From: Kingdonia uniflora | Taxonomy: Eukaryota > Streptophyta > Magnoliopsida > Ranunculales > Circaeasteraceae | Length of the DNA stretch: 64,000 nucleotides | Direction: 5' to 3' | Assembly (NCBI GenBank): GCA_014058105.1 | Contig: JACGCM010002285.1 | Span: 186,001 to 250,000 of the forward strand | In this document: piece after piece, positions 1 to 10,677 of the stretch | Numbering within the stretch: position 1 is the stretch's first letter | Layout: each line of letters opens with the position of its first letter | Position numbers and translations under genes: made by a program | The notes under the pieces: generated by a model | What the model saw: only the letters and a program-made list of their open reading frames with translations | Told to the model about the DNA's origin: nothing | Database searches by the model: none

Positions 1-2873
1 CGAGTGTTGAAGGCAGCAAGAAGAAGAGGAATGATGGGGAAAGGCTAGTAAACTCACCTAAGGCCCCTAGAGTGGACTCTACATGACTACCGGAGTCCAT
101 TACGTCGAGCAAATTACCTCAAATGTTCCACAAGAGGCAAATGTTGAAGCGTCCAACGGCTTCTGAGGCCACGGGAAGTGGTGAGGCTGCAAAAAAAGTG
201 AAAAATAGAAGGGTTGATCCTTCAGAAGAGCCGGGGGTGTGGGGGAAGATCCCAGAAGATCGACCTGATGTGGAGGACAAATGGAAAGGGTAGAGGAAAA
301 GGCCAGGTTACAAGCTCTCCGTGGGGAGGAGGAGATGTGTAAAATGGTAGTTCATATGCTCGAAAATGTGTTTATGATAGATTTTATTTTATGATTCGAA
401 GTAATCAACAATGTTAATTTTGCTTGATTTTATGTAGGTTGCTTGGCTGATGAAGGGTATATGCCTCGGGGTCGAGGAGGAAAGAGCTGAGCTAAAAAAG
501 AAGAAGGTTGAGCTCGAAGGGAACGTAGCATGATTAAAATCCGATTTGAGCAAGGAGGGGAAATGGCTGGAAGCCTTGAAGGCTTTTCAAGAAGGCTTCT
601 CATGTTGCAGAGATCAATAAGCTGCGGGTGGAGGTGAGAGTAGATTTGGATGAGGTTACAGCTGAGCGTGACAGGCTCGGGTGGCACCTCATGTAAGGGG
701 TATTCAAAAGACGAAGTGGAGGCCATTAGGAACGACACCTATGTGGAGGAGGGGGAGGTTGAAGATGATATTGTTGGGGTTGTTGATGAGTTGGATGGTT
801 TGTCTCCTCAGATGGTGAAAGACAACTAAGGGGACGACATCGAACGCCCAAAGGTGGAAACTGAGAAGGTAGGATAGTGTGATAGCATTGTTATTGTATG
901 AATGTTATGGAATGTTGTAAACTTATTGGATATATTTTGGATAGAATTTTGATAGCTAAGTTGCTTTCGTAAATCTTGCTATTGGATCTTAAGGACATAC
1001 GCCTCATAATAAAAGATTTAGAGGTTGAGTTTGCTAAGGAGAGAGAGACCTCAGCGTCCATGTTGTCTTTGCAAACGGAGCTGCAGGTTAGAATAGAACA
1101 GGAAATATTTGATTTGTATACTTCATTAGTATAGAGCTACAAAGTAATAAATAAAGTGTAGAGGCAGACCAAAATCCTGTTACCGATTTAAGGGCAAATA
1201 ACATTAGAATGGTGCGCATAAAAGATTTTAGTTTATTGCAAACTGAAATAAGAGAATGTGTACCTTTGACTTGGAAGTATATGTTATGGAGCATCCATCC
1301 GATATTGTACTTCGACCTTAAGTTCAAAAGTATTTTTTCACAGTAGATGTCAAAAAAATAAATATCTTGTTAGAAATGAGTCATATGTTGATGGTTCTAG
1401 ATCGAACTTGATGTAATGTATTTGCAATGTACAGGTCAAATTAGAGTCAGATCACTTGCAGGAAGCTGATGGTCGTCAATGTAACCAGGAATTTGTAGAG
1501 GAGTTTGATAGGATGAGAGAGGCAAATGAAGATAGAGAAGACCAACATGTGAAGGTGTACTTTAAGTTTGTTGAGGCAATACAGACCGCTGTCGACCTAA
1601 CTCGCCATATTGAGGAGAAGGATGCCGAAATTAAGAGAGGGCAAAAAGAGCTCGAGGAGTTAAAAGAACATACTCTGAAGCTTAAAAGACAGAATGATGC
1701 ATTGACGGTAAAGAACATGGAGGCTGACATGGCCCGTTACCGTATATATGCTCTAGAAAGGTCAGAGGAAGATTTAAATCAGTTGGTGGCTGGTTTGAGA
1801 AAGGATCTGGCCAAGAAAACGTATGATCAGGAGAAAATTTGATCTGATTTGGCGAATAGCAAGAGTGAGCTGGGGCGATTGAAGAAGAAATTAGTTGATA
1901 AAGATAACGAACTAAAGGGAGCTCGTGACGATCTATCTGCGTGCAAAGTAGAAGCTGATCAATTGACTATAGCCCTTTCGACAAAGGATATGGAATTTCG
2001 GACGATTCAGCAAATATACAATGAGCTGAATGAAAGGGTGGCACAGCTGAAGGCTGAATTTGCTCAGGTTAACTTGCATGCCAGGAATACCGAGGTTGGG
2101 GAGCACTCGAAGAAGAATAAAAATAATGGCAGAGTTTCTCTAGTTCAAGGCGATGTCGTTAATCTATCAGCGCGAATAAGAGAGTTGGAGGGGGATGTTG
2201 CTCGAATTTAAGGAAATGTGCATAAAGGAGCTAAGTAATTACGGGAGTGTCAAATAAAGCTGGACACTGCTCTTATCAGGGAAAAAGGGCTAGAGCGTAT
2301 TATCAGAAGGAAGGAGATTGTGATAAAGGATAAAGAGGAATTGTTAAAGCAAATTCTAGACGTGGACAAATTGAACAGGGAGATCGAGACACTTCGTGCT
2401 CAAGTGGCTGAATTGGAGGTGACTAGTCGATCTAAGTCAGCTAAAGCTGTAGAAAAATCTACAGAGAATATATTTTTACAGATCGAATAGACAGAGAAAT
2501 GGATAGTCATAAAGCACGGTACAAAAGGTTAGAAGATCACCTTCAGAAGTCAAGGACGTCTTTCTCTCATTCAATTGTAACTTAGGCCTCGCATTCAGAT
2601 TTTCTGAGGTCGGTGATTGCTTATTTTGTAGAAGAAGTAAAAAGGAATTGAGTTAGAGAGTTGTTTAACTATATGTTAGAAAAGGGATGTTTCTGCAAGG
2701 TTAATATAGATCGAGGAGATTGCACAAGCTCTATGGGAACAGATTTGGAACCTCGATCAGCTGAATTGATAGAGGAGGGCAGGGTTATTGCGACTGCTCG
2801 ATCCCAAGAATTTATGGCTAGTCGACCTCCTGTTGTAGGGGTAAGCGAATCTAACATCCCTACAGATAAATAG
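1..2873 (+). pseudogene. Antisense spliced coiled-coil gene of Tat1
   Basis: This gene runs opposite to Tat1 gag-pol and converges on it. I infer four exons in the window: 1-346, 438-868, 994-1086 and 1435 to about 2580. The borders are GT..AG, with acceptors tatgtag at 431-437 and gtacag at 1429-1434. The last exon (1435-1842, then 1849-2211 and onward after stops) encodes a long heptad-rich coiled coil full of E, K, R, L and Q. One of its segments reads DMARYRIYALERS, and Tat2 has DMAQYRIQALERS. The protein is of unknown function. Extra antisense ORFs are known from Tat-lineage elements such as Retand and Grande, and I place this one there by position. Several in-frame stops mark it as decayed. 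A weaker piece may extend to 2873. Confidence 0.7.
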
Positions 2874-2941
2874 ACTCTATTGTAGTGGTTGTATATAAAC
2901 CTGGAAAAAAAATGTACAGCAGACATGTTGAGAGATGAAAG

Positions 2942-3745
2942 CTAGTTTTACCTTTGCTTTATCTTATGTCTGGTTGAGCTATTCGATTGAAAACTTGTAT
3001 CACCTTTGTTTTAACCTCGGAGTTGATTAGAGTCAGTAAAACCAGATGTAACCAGAATTGAACTAGTAGAATATTGCAGACATATTAAAAGAGATGAAAA
3101 CTAGTTTTACCTTTGCTTTATCTTATGTCTGGTAGAGCCTGTTGATTGAAAACAAGTTCTACCATGTTCTAACCGTAGGAGATTTAGTAGAGTCAGCTAA
3201 ACCAAGTGTATTCTTGATTTAACTGGTATGATGTCGTAGACATATTGAAAGAGATGAAAGCTAGTTTTACCTTTGCCTTATCTTATGTTTGGTAGAGTCC
3301 ATTGATTGAAAACAAGTTTTACCTTGTTCTAACCACAAAAGTTTTAGTAGAGTCAGCCAAACCAAATATATTCTTGATTTAATTGGAATGATGTCGTAGA
3401 TATATTGAAAGAGAAGAAAGCTAGTTTTACCTTTGCCTTATCTTATGTCTGGCAGAGTTCGTTGATTGAAAACAAGTTTTACCTTGTTCTAACCGCAGAA
3501 GATTTAGTAGAGTGAACCAAACTAAGTGCATTCTTGATTTAACTGGAATGATGTTGCAGACATATTGAAAGAGATAAAAGCTAGTTTTACCTTTGCCTTA
3601 TCTTATGTCTAGTAGAGTCCGTTAATTGAAAACAAGTTTTACCTTGTTCTAACTACAGGAGATTTAGTAGAGTCAGCCAAACCAAGTATATTCTTAATAT
3701 AACTGGAATGATGTCGATTGAAAGCTTGTATTATCTATGTTTTAA
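2942..3745. repeat. 160-bp tandem array, five copies, in Tat1 3' region
   Basis: The phrase ctagttttacctttgc recurs at 2942, 3101, 3261, 3421 and 3581, giving a period of 159-160 bp. Each unit also carries a motif like ttgattgaaaacaagtttta and a gattta-rich stretch. The array lies between the end of the integrase and the tail of the antisense gene. Its reverse complement matches the 156-bp array of Tat2, so the array is part of the element family and not a chance local duplication. Confidence 0.93.
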
Positions 3746-3795
3746 TCTATGTATTGTCTACAAAGTAGAGAGATGTATAGAGAAAACTTATAAGT

Positions 3796-4870
3796 TTAAT
3801 TGAATTCAGAAAAAGGATGTACATTGGATGGAGATGGAAATCTTACTTCTAGAATGAAAAGGCGAGAAAATAAAATAGAATAGTGAGGGACATAACAATA
3901 ATATCGTTTTAGTCGCCTAGTATTCCAAGGACTTAAGATATGGACGTCATCTTCTGTCATGAGGTAATATAATCCCAAGCCTGAGTAACCTATGATAAGG
4001 AATAGACCCGACCCAATTGTCTGCTAGTTTCCCAACATGAGACTCTTTGAGGTGTTGAGGCATCTCTCTGAGGATGAGATCATTAATTTGGAAGGTACGG
4101 CTTCTAACTCACTTGTTATATGAATTGGCTAACATATGGTAATATTGACCTAGGTTAGCGATGGCGTGTTACCTGGTTTTACCGATCCAATTGAGGTTGC
4201 AGGCCAATTCAAACTCATTTTCCACGTCAGTTAGCTCATGATCTTTGACTGGATGGTGGTATTTAGAGGGAATGACAGCCTCAATGCCATAAGAAAGGAG
4301 GAATGGAGTGCAACCTATCGACTGATATGGAGTGGTACGATATGCTCATAAGACATGAGGAAGTTCTCAAACCCAATTCCCTTTTTTTCTGAGAGTGTAG
4401 CCTTTTCTTGAGTCCATCCACGGTGGTTTTCTTGGTGATTTCGGCTTGGCCATTTCCTTGAGGTTAGTAGGGATTGGATGGTGTGTGAATGTTGTGTTGG
4501 TTGAGGAAAGCTATGACTTTTTCTTTAACTAATTGGGGCCCATTATCGATATGAATTAGGTGGGGGAACACAAATCAAGTGATGATGTGTTCCCAGATAA
4601 AAAAGATGACCTATTCTTCTCTGGTTTGACAGAGTAAAATTGGTTCAACCCATTTTGTAAAATAATCGGTGGCAACAAGGAGGTGACGACGGTTACCTGG
4701 AGAATTAGGAAATTCGCTGATAAGATTGAGTGCCCATCTTTTGAATGGCCAATATACCTTACTTACATGTAGTTCGAGCGCGGGGGTGCGTATCATCATT
4801 CCATGTCACTGACATACATCACATTTGTATGAGTACTCTTCTGCTTGCTTGCGCATGTCAGGCCAGAATA
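3796..4870 (-). pseudogene. Tat1 integrase, broken
   Basis: Integrase inserts the cDNA copy into the genome. On the minus strand the zinc-finger tail is followed by the core. The segment at 4611-4799 reads WPFKRWALNLISEFPNSPG, which holds the first catalytic region, though the usual D of LDL appears as N. Downstream pieces in shifted frames match the Tat2 integrase: an IDNGPQL region near 4545, a PQGNGQAEI region near 4470, and the end TRRLKRYY near 3900-3920. Stops and frameshifts break it throughout. Its close resemblance to the better preserved Tat2 copy at 27600-28725 makes the family assignment secure. Confidence 0.8.
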
Positions 4871-4901
4871 CTCTTTGTATAATGGCGTAGTTTGCCAATG
4901 A

Positions 4902-5530
4902 TCAACCTGCGGCATGGGAACCACAAGCCTCTTCATGTAAATTACGGAGCATCTCATCTATTTTCTGCTTGGAGAGGCACTTGAGGTACGTCCCCGTGAC
5001 TAAACGGCGGTACAAGGTACCATTTTGATTGGTGTAGCGATTTGAGTTGTCTATCAGCTGTCGGCATTTTTTTAGATCTGCTGGAAGTGGTCCTTCATAT
5101 TTGTTGTTGATACCGAGATAAACTAAGAAAGGCTTTTGCCAATCGTTGTCTCCCCCTGTATTACCCCTAGTGTTGATCGAGCATACAAAAATATGGTTAA
5201 TGCTGGGGGTTGAAATTACTTCGATCTGGAGATATCGAGCTTTTGTGACTAAGACCCCAGCTAAATATACCAACGAATAGACATATCTATTTTTGCCTCG
5301 AGGAAGATAATCGAGAGTTGCTTGTACAAATTTGTTCATCCTATCTACAATGAGGGTTGCGTATTCGATCATCATTTTATTCTTCTTGTATTACTCAGAG
5401 TAATGGTGGTAGTGAATCTGTATACACTGGGAGTTCGGAGACGCCGAGCTTGAGAGCAAGATCGAGTCCGTGAATGAGAGCTTCGTATTTGGTGATATTA
5501 TTTAAGGCCTCAAAATCCTGGTGAATTAAT
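4902..5530 (-). pseudogene. Tat1 archaeal-type second RNase H and linker
   Basis: The minus strand encodes a second ribonuclease H of the type seen after the normal RNase H in Tat elements. Recognisable parts are TKYEALIHGLDLALKLGV and an adjacent YTDSL, in the frame upstream of a shift near 5380. The frame then continues with DRMNKF, LDYLPRGKN and YLQIEVIS at 5375 and below. The tail LHEEACGSHAAG is the beginning of the integrase zinc finger. The duplicate enzyme is thought to take over part of primer or template removal during reverse transcription. It is broken by one frameshift and an early stop. Confidence 0.8.
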
Positions 5531-5558
5531 TTCTCAATTCTATCATTGGAAGGGGTAA

Positions 5559-6240
5559 TCAATAGGATTTAATTTCCTGACCCTGCACGTCCTGCTGATC
5601 TATCTGTAAGAAGTCTCTACCTCTTCCTTGTAATCCATTCAGCTCACTTGTCAAATGCTTTGGAGGGTGGATCTTATGTAACTTCCTCTGACAGGTCAGG
5701 ATCGTGCTCCTCCCACTCGAGATCTTCCATTGGAAAATCCACGAGGAAATCAACAGTAGCTTGCCCTTTTTCGGATTGACGTTGTTCGAACTTGATATCA
5801 TGTTCCCCCAAACTGACTGACCATTGTTGTACTCTTCTTGATTTTTCTTTCTTGGATAGAATTTCTTGAAGTGGGTAGTTCTTCATGACTTTGACTGAAT
5901 AAGCTTGAAAGTAGTGCTTGTGTTTTTGTGAAGCGTAAATAAGAGTGAGAAAAAGTTTCTCAATTTTAAAGTACCTCGTTTCCACTGGGGTGAGGGTTTT
6001 GCTGATGAAGCAGATTAGTTTCTCTATTTTCCCTTTGAGTCGAATGAGAACCAAGGTTAGTGAAGTATCTACAACTGCGAGGTAGATAATCAGTTCTTCA
6101 TTATCTATTATGGTGCTCATGATGGGAGACTTCCCCAAATAGATTTTGAGATCCTAAAAAACTGCCTCGCATTCTAATGTCCATTGAACCTCTGTATTTG
6201 GCTAAACTTTTCCTTGTTTGGTACAACCACGGAGTAATAG
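5559..6240 (-). pseudogene. Tat1 RNase H domain
   Basis: The minus strand at 5674-6138 gives one open frame for the RNase H-like domain that follows the reverse transcriptase. Landmarks are CFISKTLTPVETRYFKIEKL, the HYFQAYSVKVM segment and the end ATVDFLVDFPMEDLEWEEHD. RNase H degrades the RNA strand of the RNA-DNA hybrid. The same landmarks occur at 22400-22860 in Tat3 and 26530-26920 in Tat2. The short frame at 5559-5801 on the same strand is the linker towards the second RNase H, out of register because of an indel. Confidence 0.82.
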
Positions 6241-6299
6241 AAACAGTCAACGACAGCGGTCTGAAGATTTTGAAATGAAATGGCTAATAGCGGCAATCA

Positions 6300-6826
6300 A
6301 GCCGATAAGTTTTTGAACATGTATCGAAGAGCCCGAATCTTATCTGGATCTGCCTCAATCCCCTTCTTACTGATGAGGTGGCCTAGAAGTTGACCTGAAT
6401 GTTGGGAAGAGGGAAACTTTCATTTGGAGTATGTTTGTTGAGATCGGTGAAATCTACACAAATGTAGACCTTTCCATTCATCTTTGGGACAGCGACGATG
6501 ATGGAAATCCAATCTGGATACTTGGCTTCTTGAATGAATCCCACTTTGATCAATTTCTCGATCTCCATGTTTACTTCATCTCGAAGTCGTGGTGATAGGC
6601 GTCATTATTTCTGTTTGACTGCAATGGCATTGATGTTGATTGCCAATTTGTGACACGCTTTGGCCGGATCGACCCCAGGCATTTCTTCGAAAGACGACGT
6701 AAAAAAAACTTGATTTAGTAGTAAGAACTGAATGAGAGCATCTTTTTCGTGTTGAACCATCTTAGTGCCGATAAAAGTACCTCTGCTAGGTCTATCAATG
6801 TTGATGTATTCGATGAGTTCCTCCAT
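6300..6826 (-). pseudogene. Tat1 reverse transcriptase with the catalytic core deleted
   Basis: Two frames at 6605-6826 and 6383-6568 give the N-terminal part of the reverse transcriptase, with FEEMPGVDPAKACHKLA, GFIQEAKYPDWISIIVAVPK and DFTDLNKHTPNESFPLPN. After LPNI the sequence jumps straight to the region that in Tat2 reads NLISKKGIEADLDQI, here seen at 6340-6390. The whole palm segment with the YxDD box is missing, whereas Tat2 and Tat3 retain YIDD. This is an internal deletion of roughly 350 bp judged against those copies. It leaves the element without polymerase activity. Confidence 0.82.
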
Positions 6827-7080
6827 AAAAGGCTGATCATTGGAGTGATCAACTTGTGGTAATTGATATGTAGCATACCTATCAAAGGTATCTAAAATTG
6901 TAGAGATAGTATTTTATGTTTGAAGCAGAGTTCTTGATGATAGGTGGAAACGATTGCTTCCATGTTATGAATCCAGCAACGACCCATAATCCTGAGATAT
7001 CGAGATTTGGTGTTGATCACATAAAAGATTACGTCAATTATGGCTGGTCCCGCGGTAATAAGTAAGATGATCCTCCCTAC

Positions 7081-7329
7081 TCACTCTTCTTTAGAACCAT
7101 TGAATCCACTGATATCGGTGTCACTTTGAATGACTTGATCGGCCAATCCCATTTGGTCAATAGTGCTCTGAAAGAGGATCTTAATACCGCTGCCAGTATT
7201 GATCATCATTGTGTGCATAACAAACTTCTTCATCTTGAGCATTATGACTAACGCATCATGATGTGGAAATTTGACATGGCTAGTATCCCAATCTTCGAAT
7301 GATATCCTGAGCTGGCAATTGCTTAACAC
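7081..7329 (-). pseudogene. Tat1 aspartic protease
   Basis: Retroviral-type aspartic proteases cut the polyprotein and need a D-T/S-G triplet. Here the minus strand reads HTMMINTGSGIKILFQ, so the catalytic Asp has become Asn. Tat2 keeps DTG in the same context (MMIDTGSGI), and Tat3 has DMG. Flanking motifs DTSHVKFPHHDALVIML and DTDISGFNGSKEE match the other copies. The open frame ends at 7081, just before a stop that separates it from the reverse transcriptase. The substitution alone would abolish activity in this copy. Confidence 0.8.
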
Positions 7330-7485
7330 AGGCAGAACTTTAGCTTTTTTGTCTTGAGGTATGAGGTCGCAACATTCTGATAGTCTCCTACGCTTGAATT
7401 TGTTAGAGTTGGTGATCTAATTGATCTAGATCATGCTACTGTGGCGCATATGGTAGAGATGCATCTCCTCAACATTATCTTCGAC

Positions 7486-8440
7486 CTAGACAACTTCAAG
7501 CTTCTTCTTATAGCTGCCATCCTTGTATGATTCCAGGTCGACAATATTTTCCAAAATCCGTCCCTCCTTAAAAATGTATTCGAGCAACCTCTGTAAAGTA
7601 TAACAATTGTCAGTAGAATGGTGGTTTACATTATGATGCATACAGTGCGGTCGGCTCTCGATTGGTTCTAATGGTTGGGAGAGACGGTAGAGCTTATCCT
7701 TTGTGAGGATCGGAAAAATTATGGAGATTCGAACATTTATTTTTAGAAGGACCAGTTTGACTTGAGATCTGCCTCTCCGAGGGTTGCAGTTGTTTCCCTT
7801 GGCATGCTTTTGGTCACCCTGGTTCTCCTTGGGGTCAGTATTTTGATCTGTAGATAGACCTTTCATGGAAAGGATGGATTTAGTAGATTTATGCCTTTCG
7901 GACATCATCCGTTCTAGGTTGACATAACTATTGACCTTGGTGATCATATCCTCCAAGGTCGCAGGTTTGTTGAGGAAGAGGTTTTCTTTGGCTTTGCAGT
8001 CGAGCTGGAGCGCATTGGTAAAAGTAGTAATAGCTATTTTTTTATCGAGATTCTCTACTTTACACGCGAGCTCCAAGAACTTCTTTGCAAATGCCTTGAG
8101 CTTCTCTTTGTGCGACTGTTTGAGACTGATAAGATAATACAAATTTTCCTCTTTGTCTCTGTTGTGAGCATACATCTTGATGAATTGCTTATGTAGCTTA
8201 TTGAATTTGCATATGGAGTCTTCAGGCAGAGAGTGGAACCATCGCAGTGTCCCCTCCTATAAACTTATGGCGAACAGACGGTAGAGAATGTCACTGAGAT
8301 TAGAGCACAACCTCAATGAATCACGATATTGTTGAATGTGTTCCTTTGGATCGGTACTCTTGTATTTGTGAACATTCAGAGTATGGAAACCTTTTGGAAT
8401 ATCCATATCGAATATTTATTTAGCAATTTGACTTCCTTGT
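7486..8440 (-). pseudogene. Tat1 Gag (capsid and nucleocapsid part)
   Basis: Gag forms the virus-like particle in the cytoplasm. The minus strand at 8176-8440 encodes DPKEHIQQYRDSLRLCSNL and WFHSLPEDSI, typical of the retrotransposon Gag capsid fold, with one stop near 8260. The open frame at 7486-8175 continues with MYAHNRDKEENLYYLISLKQ and ends in a CMHHNVNHHSTDNCYTL zinc-knuckle-like cluster (C-x-H-H..H..C). Tat3 has the same arrangement at 19703-20989. The stretch between here and the Gag N-terminus (8440-8800) is coding-like but out of frame. Confidence 0.8.
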
Positions 8441-8806
8441 AACTTGGTAAGTCGTTGCTAGTGCCCAAAACTTATGCTTCGATCAGCTCCTTAATACGTT
8501 GGTCCATATGCTCTTGTCTGACATAGTGACGGGTTGGTTGAGTGGCTTGATGAGGAGGTTGTGGAACCGATCTCGTGCTAGAACTCAAGGCGGAGGTCTC
8601 TGTTCTTCCTCTTGATGTATGGAACATTGGTGACCTCGACTGAGCTCAGACTGAACATCTCCCCTCAAATGAATGGAAGGTTGAGGTTTATTCCAAATAT
8701 TTCTTGAAATGGCTTTGTTGGTTGCTCCTTGAGGTCCCAATCTTTCCCACACTGAAACTTGGGAGGCTTTTGGGACCCGATCGCGATCTCATGTTAGAAG
8801 AGCCTG

Positions 8807-9064
8807 CTAAGTATCTTGCAGAGCCTGCAAGGCAGTCTGTATTATTGTCATTTGATCATCATGTTGTTTGAGCGCTGTCAAACGAGCCTGTCGTTCGACA
8901 TTGAGCTCCTTCTCGCAAAGCTCTCTATTACGAGTTAGATATTGTTCGAGCTCGTTGTGTTTCTCCTTTTCGGCATTGAAATTCCCCCGTATCTCTGTAA
9001 GTTGTTCAAGTTCAGCTGAAAGATCGAGCTGGATTCCAATAGCTGGTCGTCTGGATGTGGCCAT
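8807..9064 (-). pseudogene. Tat1 Gag N-terminal coiled coil
   Basis: The frame starts at an ATG (minus strand, 9064) about 60 bp after the primer site and encodes MATSRRPAIGIQLDLSAELE followed by a heptad-like helical stretch (ELEQYLTRNRELCEKEL, LTALKQHDDQM). The same start is visible in Tat2 at 24259 (MASSRHPTAGTQLEISVDL), which supports the start choice. It is the amino end of Gag. A stop and frameshift separate it from the capsid part downstream. Confidence 0.8.
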
Positions 9065-9121
9065 AGCTAAAATTTGTTACAGAGTGACTGAATGTCTTAG
9101 GATATCGTGGAAAAGATCTCT

Positions 9122-9141
9122 TTCCCACAAACGGCGCCAAA
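9122..9141 (-). promoter_or_regulatory. Tat1 primer-binding site
   Basis: Read on the minus strand, the LTR ends in CATTACA and is followed directly by TTTGGCGCCGTTTGTGGGAA. This is the usual place for the tRNA primer site that starts minus-strand DNA synthesis. Tat2 carries a related but changed site, TTTGGCATCGTCTGTGAAAA. Confidence 0.8.
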
Positions 9142-9758
9142 TGTAATGGCCTAATTCTATGAGCTCTAGGTGGCCTGAAATTAATTCTTACACCAATGTA
9201 CCTATGACAAAAATCTAATAAACAAGAAATAACGTAGGTATTTAGCATGAAAACTAATTAATAGGTTAAAAACCACGGCCTCGTGTTGAGGGTTTTGTAA
9301 TAGTGACGTTTATTGCTTGAGGCTGATGATATCTTATTACAAGTTATTTATAGATTTAGAAATGCCTGATCTTGTGAATAAGAATTTTAGAGTGCTGAGA
9401 ATCTATGAAAATATAGTTTTCTTATTGATTTCTCCTGCAATTTTCTGGTCCTTGTCTCTTCCGGAACTTTTTCTTTATATAGGCCTCATCCGTAGTTCTT
9501 CATCATACTAAAGCACGTTCTATGAACAATGTGTTTAGTGGCTATTGACTGAGTAACTATTGAGTTTGAGAGAGATAGGTGGTTTTGACTTGTTCAGATT
9601 TTTTTAGTTTGAGCTCGACCCACATCTTCTATCAGTTCATGGAGTATGTGGCAATGTTGATTGGAGAAGTCATGTGGAGAATGCGTGAGTCTGATATGGA
9701 TGTAGTTCGAACTGAGGACAACTCGAGTTTAGGTAAGATCGATGGATAGTCCCCTACA
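9142..9758 (-). repeat. Tat1 5' LTR
   Basis: On the minus strand the repeat begins TGTAGGGGACTATCC at 9758 and ends CATTACA at 9142, a TG..CA structure of 617 bp. The start resembles the Tat2 LTR start (TGTAGGGACTTATCCC). A TATATAAA promoter box is present on the minus strand at about 9474-9481. The matching 3' LTR is outside the window. Confidence 0.85.
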
Positions 9759-10382
9759 GATGTCATCATATATGTTATGAATTTTGATGTATGAGGTCTT
9801 GAACTTTATAACTTGTAATCTTGTATTTAATACTTTAAGTTTCTAAACAGATCGGGTTGACCTAGTTACCTAGGTTATCGTGTTGACCCGATAGTTTCAC
9901 GGCTCAAATGGGTCGGGCCGAGTCAACACTATAATTTACGGGTCGGGTTTGGATCCAACTTTCTAACCTGATTACTTAACTGGTCGGGTTCAGGTTTGGG
10001 TTGGCTGTTTGTTGACACAGACCTAAGATTATACGACTCGACCCATTGAGAACCCTAAGTTGTGGGATTAGTTAATTGTTAGAGCACCTCCAACAGTATG
10101 GTATGTTGTTACAATTTTCACATACTCTTGCAAAAACCATTTTCTAATAGGGGCATGAGGTTCAGTAAACTCGGCCCCATACCCCTCCAAATTATGCAAA
10201 ACCTAAACCTGGCTAGGAGCATTCGTATACTGTCCACGTCATCAGAAGCTGAACGATTAAGCGCACACTATTTTTATATTCTGCGCGCTTAACTATTATG
10301 CGTCTAGCCTGATATAAGCAAATCATTTAGCTTTTTCCTATTTTACTTTTATGTTTTATTAACAAATCATTCAACTTTTTCC
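9759..10382. other. Spacer without recognised gene
   Basis: About 620 bp between Tat1 and Copia A with no convincing coding frame. It contains several copies of a gggtcgggtt / gacccgata type motif (9850-9970). At 10081 it has agagcacctccaacag, a phrase often found at the ends of small plant transposons. I could not find a partner terminus. Confidence 0.5.
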
Positions 10383-10604
10383 TGTTAGAGTTGAAAGGTT
10401 CAGCGCGTGGATAAAAAACTGTAGCTCCTTGTTAGACGAAAATAGTATGAGATTCATGTATACCGGTATGCCAAACAGGGAATCACATAATTTGTTGTTG
10501 GAGGTACTCATAGTAGCTGTAGAAGTGGAATTAGTTCCCCCCGTTTGCATGAAGTAAGTCATTAAGATTCAAGAAGATCATATTTGTTTCTTCAATTCTA
10601 TTCA
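10383..10604 (+). repeat. Probable 5' LTR of Copia A
   Basis: The right border is fixed by the primer site at 10605. The left border is the TGTTAGAG at 10383, chosen because it gives TG..CA ends. There is no second copy in the window to confirm the length. Confidence 0.5.
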
Positions 10605-10677
10605 TGGTATTAGAGCCACAAAGATCCTTCTATCTTTAGTGTCGTTTCATTTCTTTTTATTCCTCTCATCTACTCCG

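Larger units (their letters stand above)
1..9758 (-). mobile_element. Tat1: Tat/Retand-type Ty3-Gypsy LTR retrotransposon, partial
   Basis: This is an LTR retrotransposon read on the minus strand. From right to left it holds a 5' LTR, a primer site, gag, protease, reverse transcriptase, RNase H, a second archaeal-type RNase H, integrase, a tandem array and an antisense gene. The second RNase H after the normal one is the hallmark of the Tat lineage. The 3' LTR lies beyond the left edge. Gag-pol carries many stops and frameshifts, and the catalytic core of the reverse transcriptase is deleted, so this copy cannot move on its own. Tat2 and Tat3 in this window are relatives with the same order of domains. 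Confidence 0.9.

Noticed and set aside
2942..3745. CRISPR array
   Set aside because: The whole 160-bp unit repeats without unique spacers, and the window is plant DNA.
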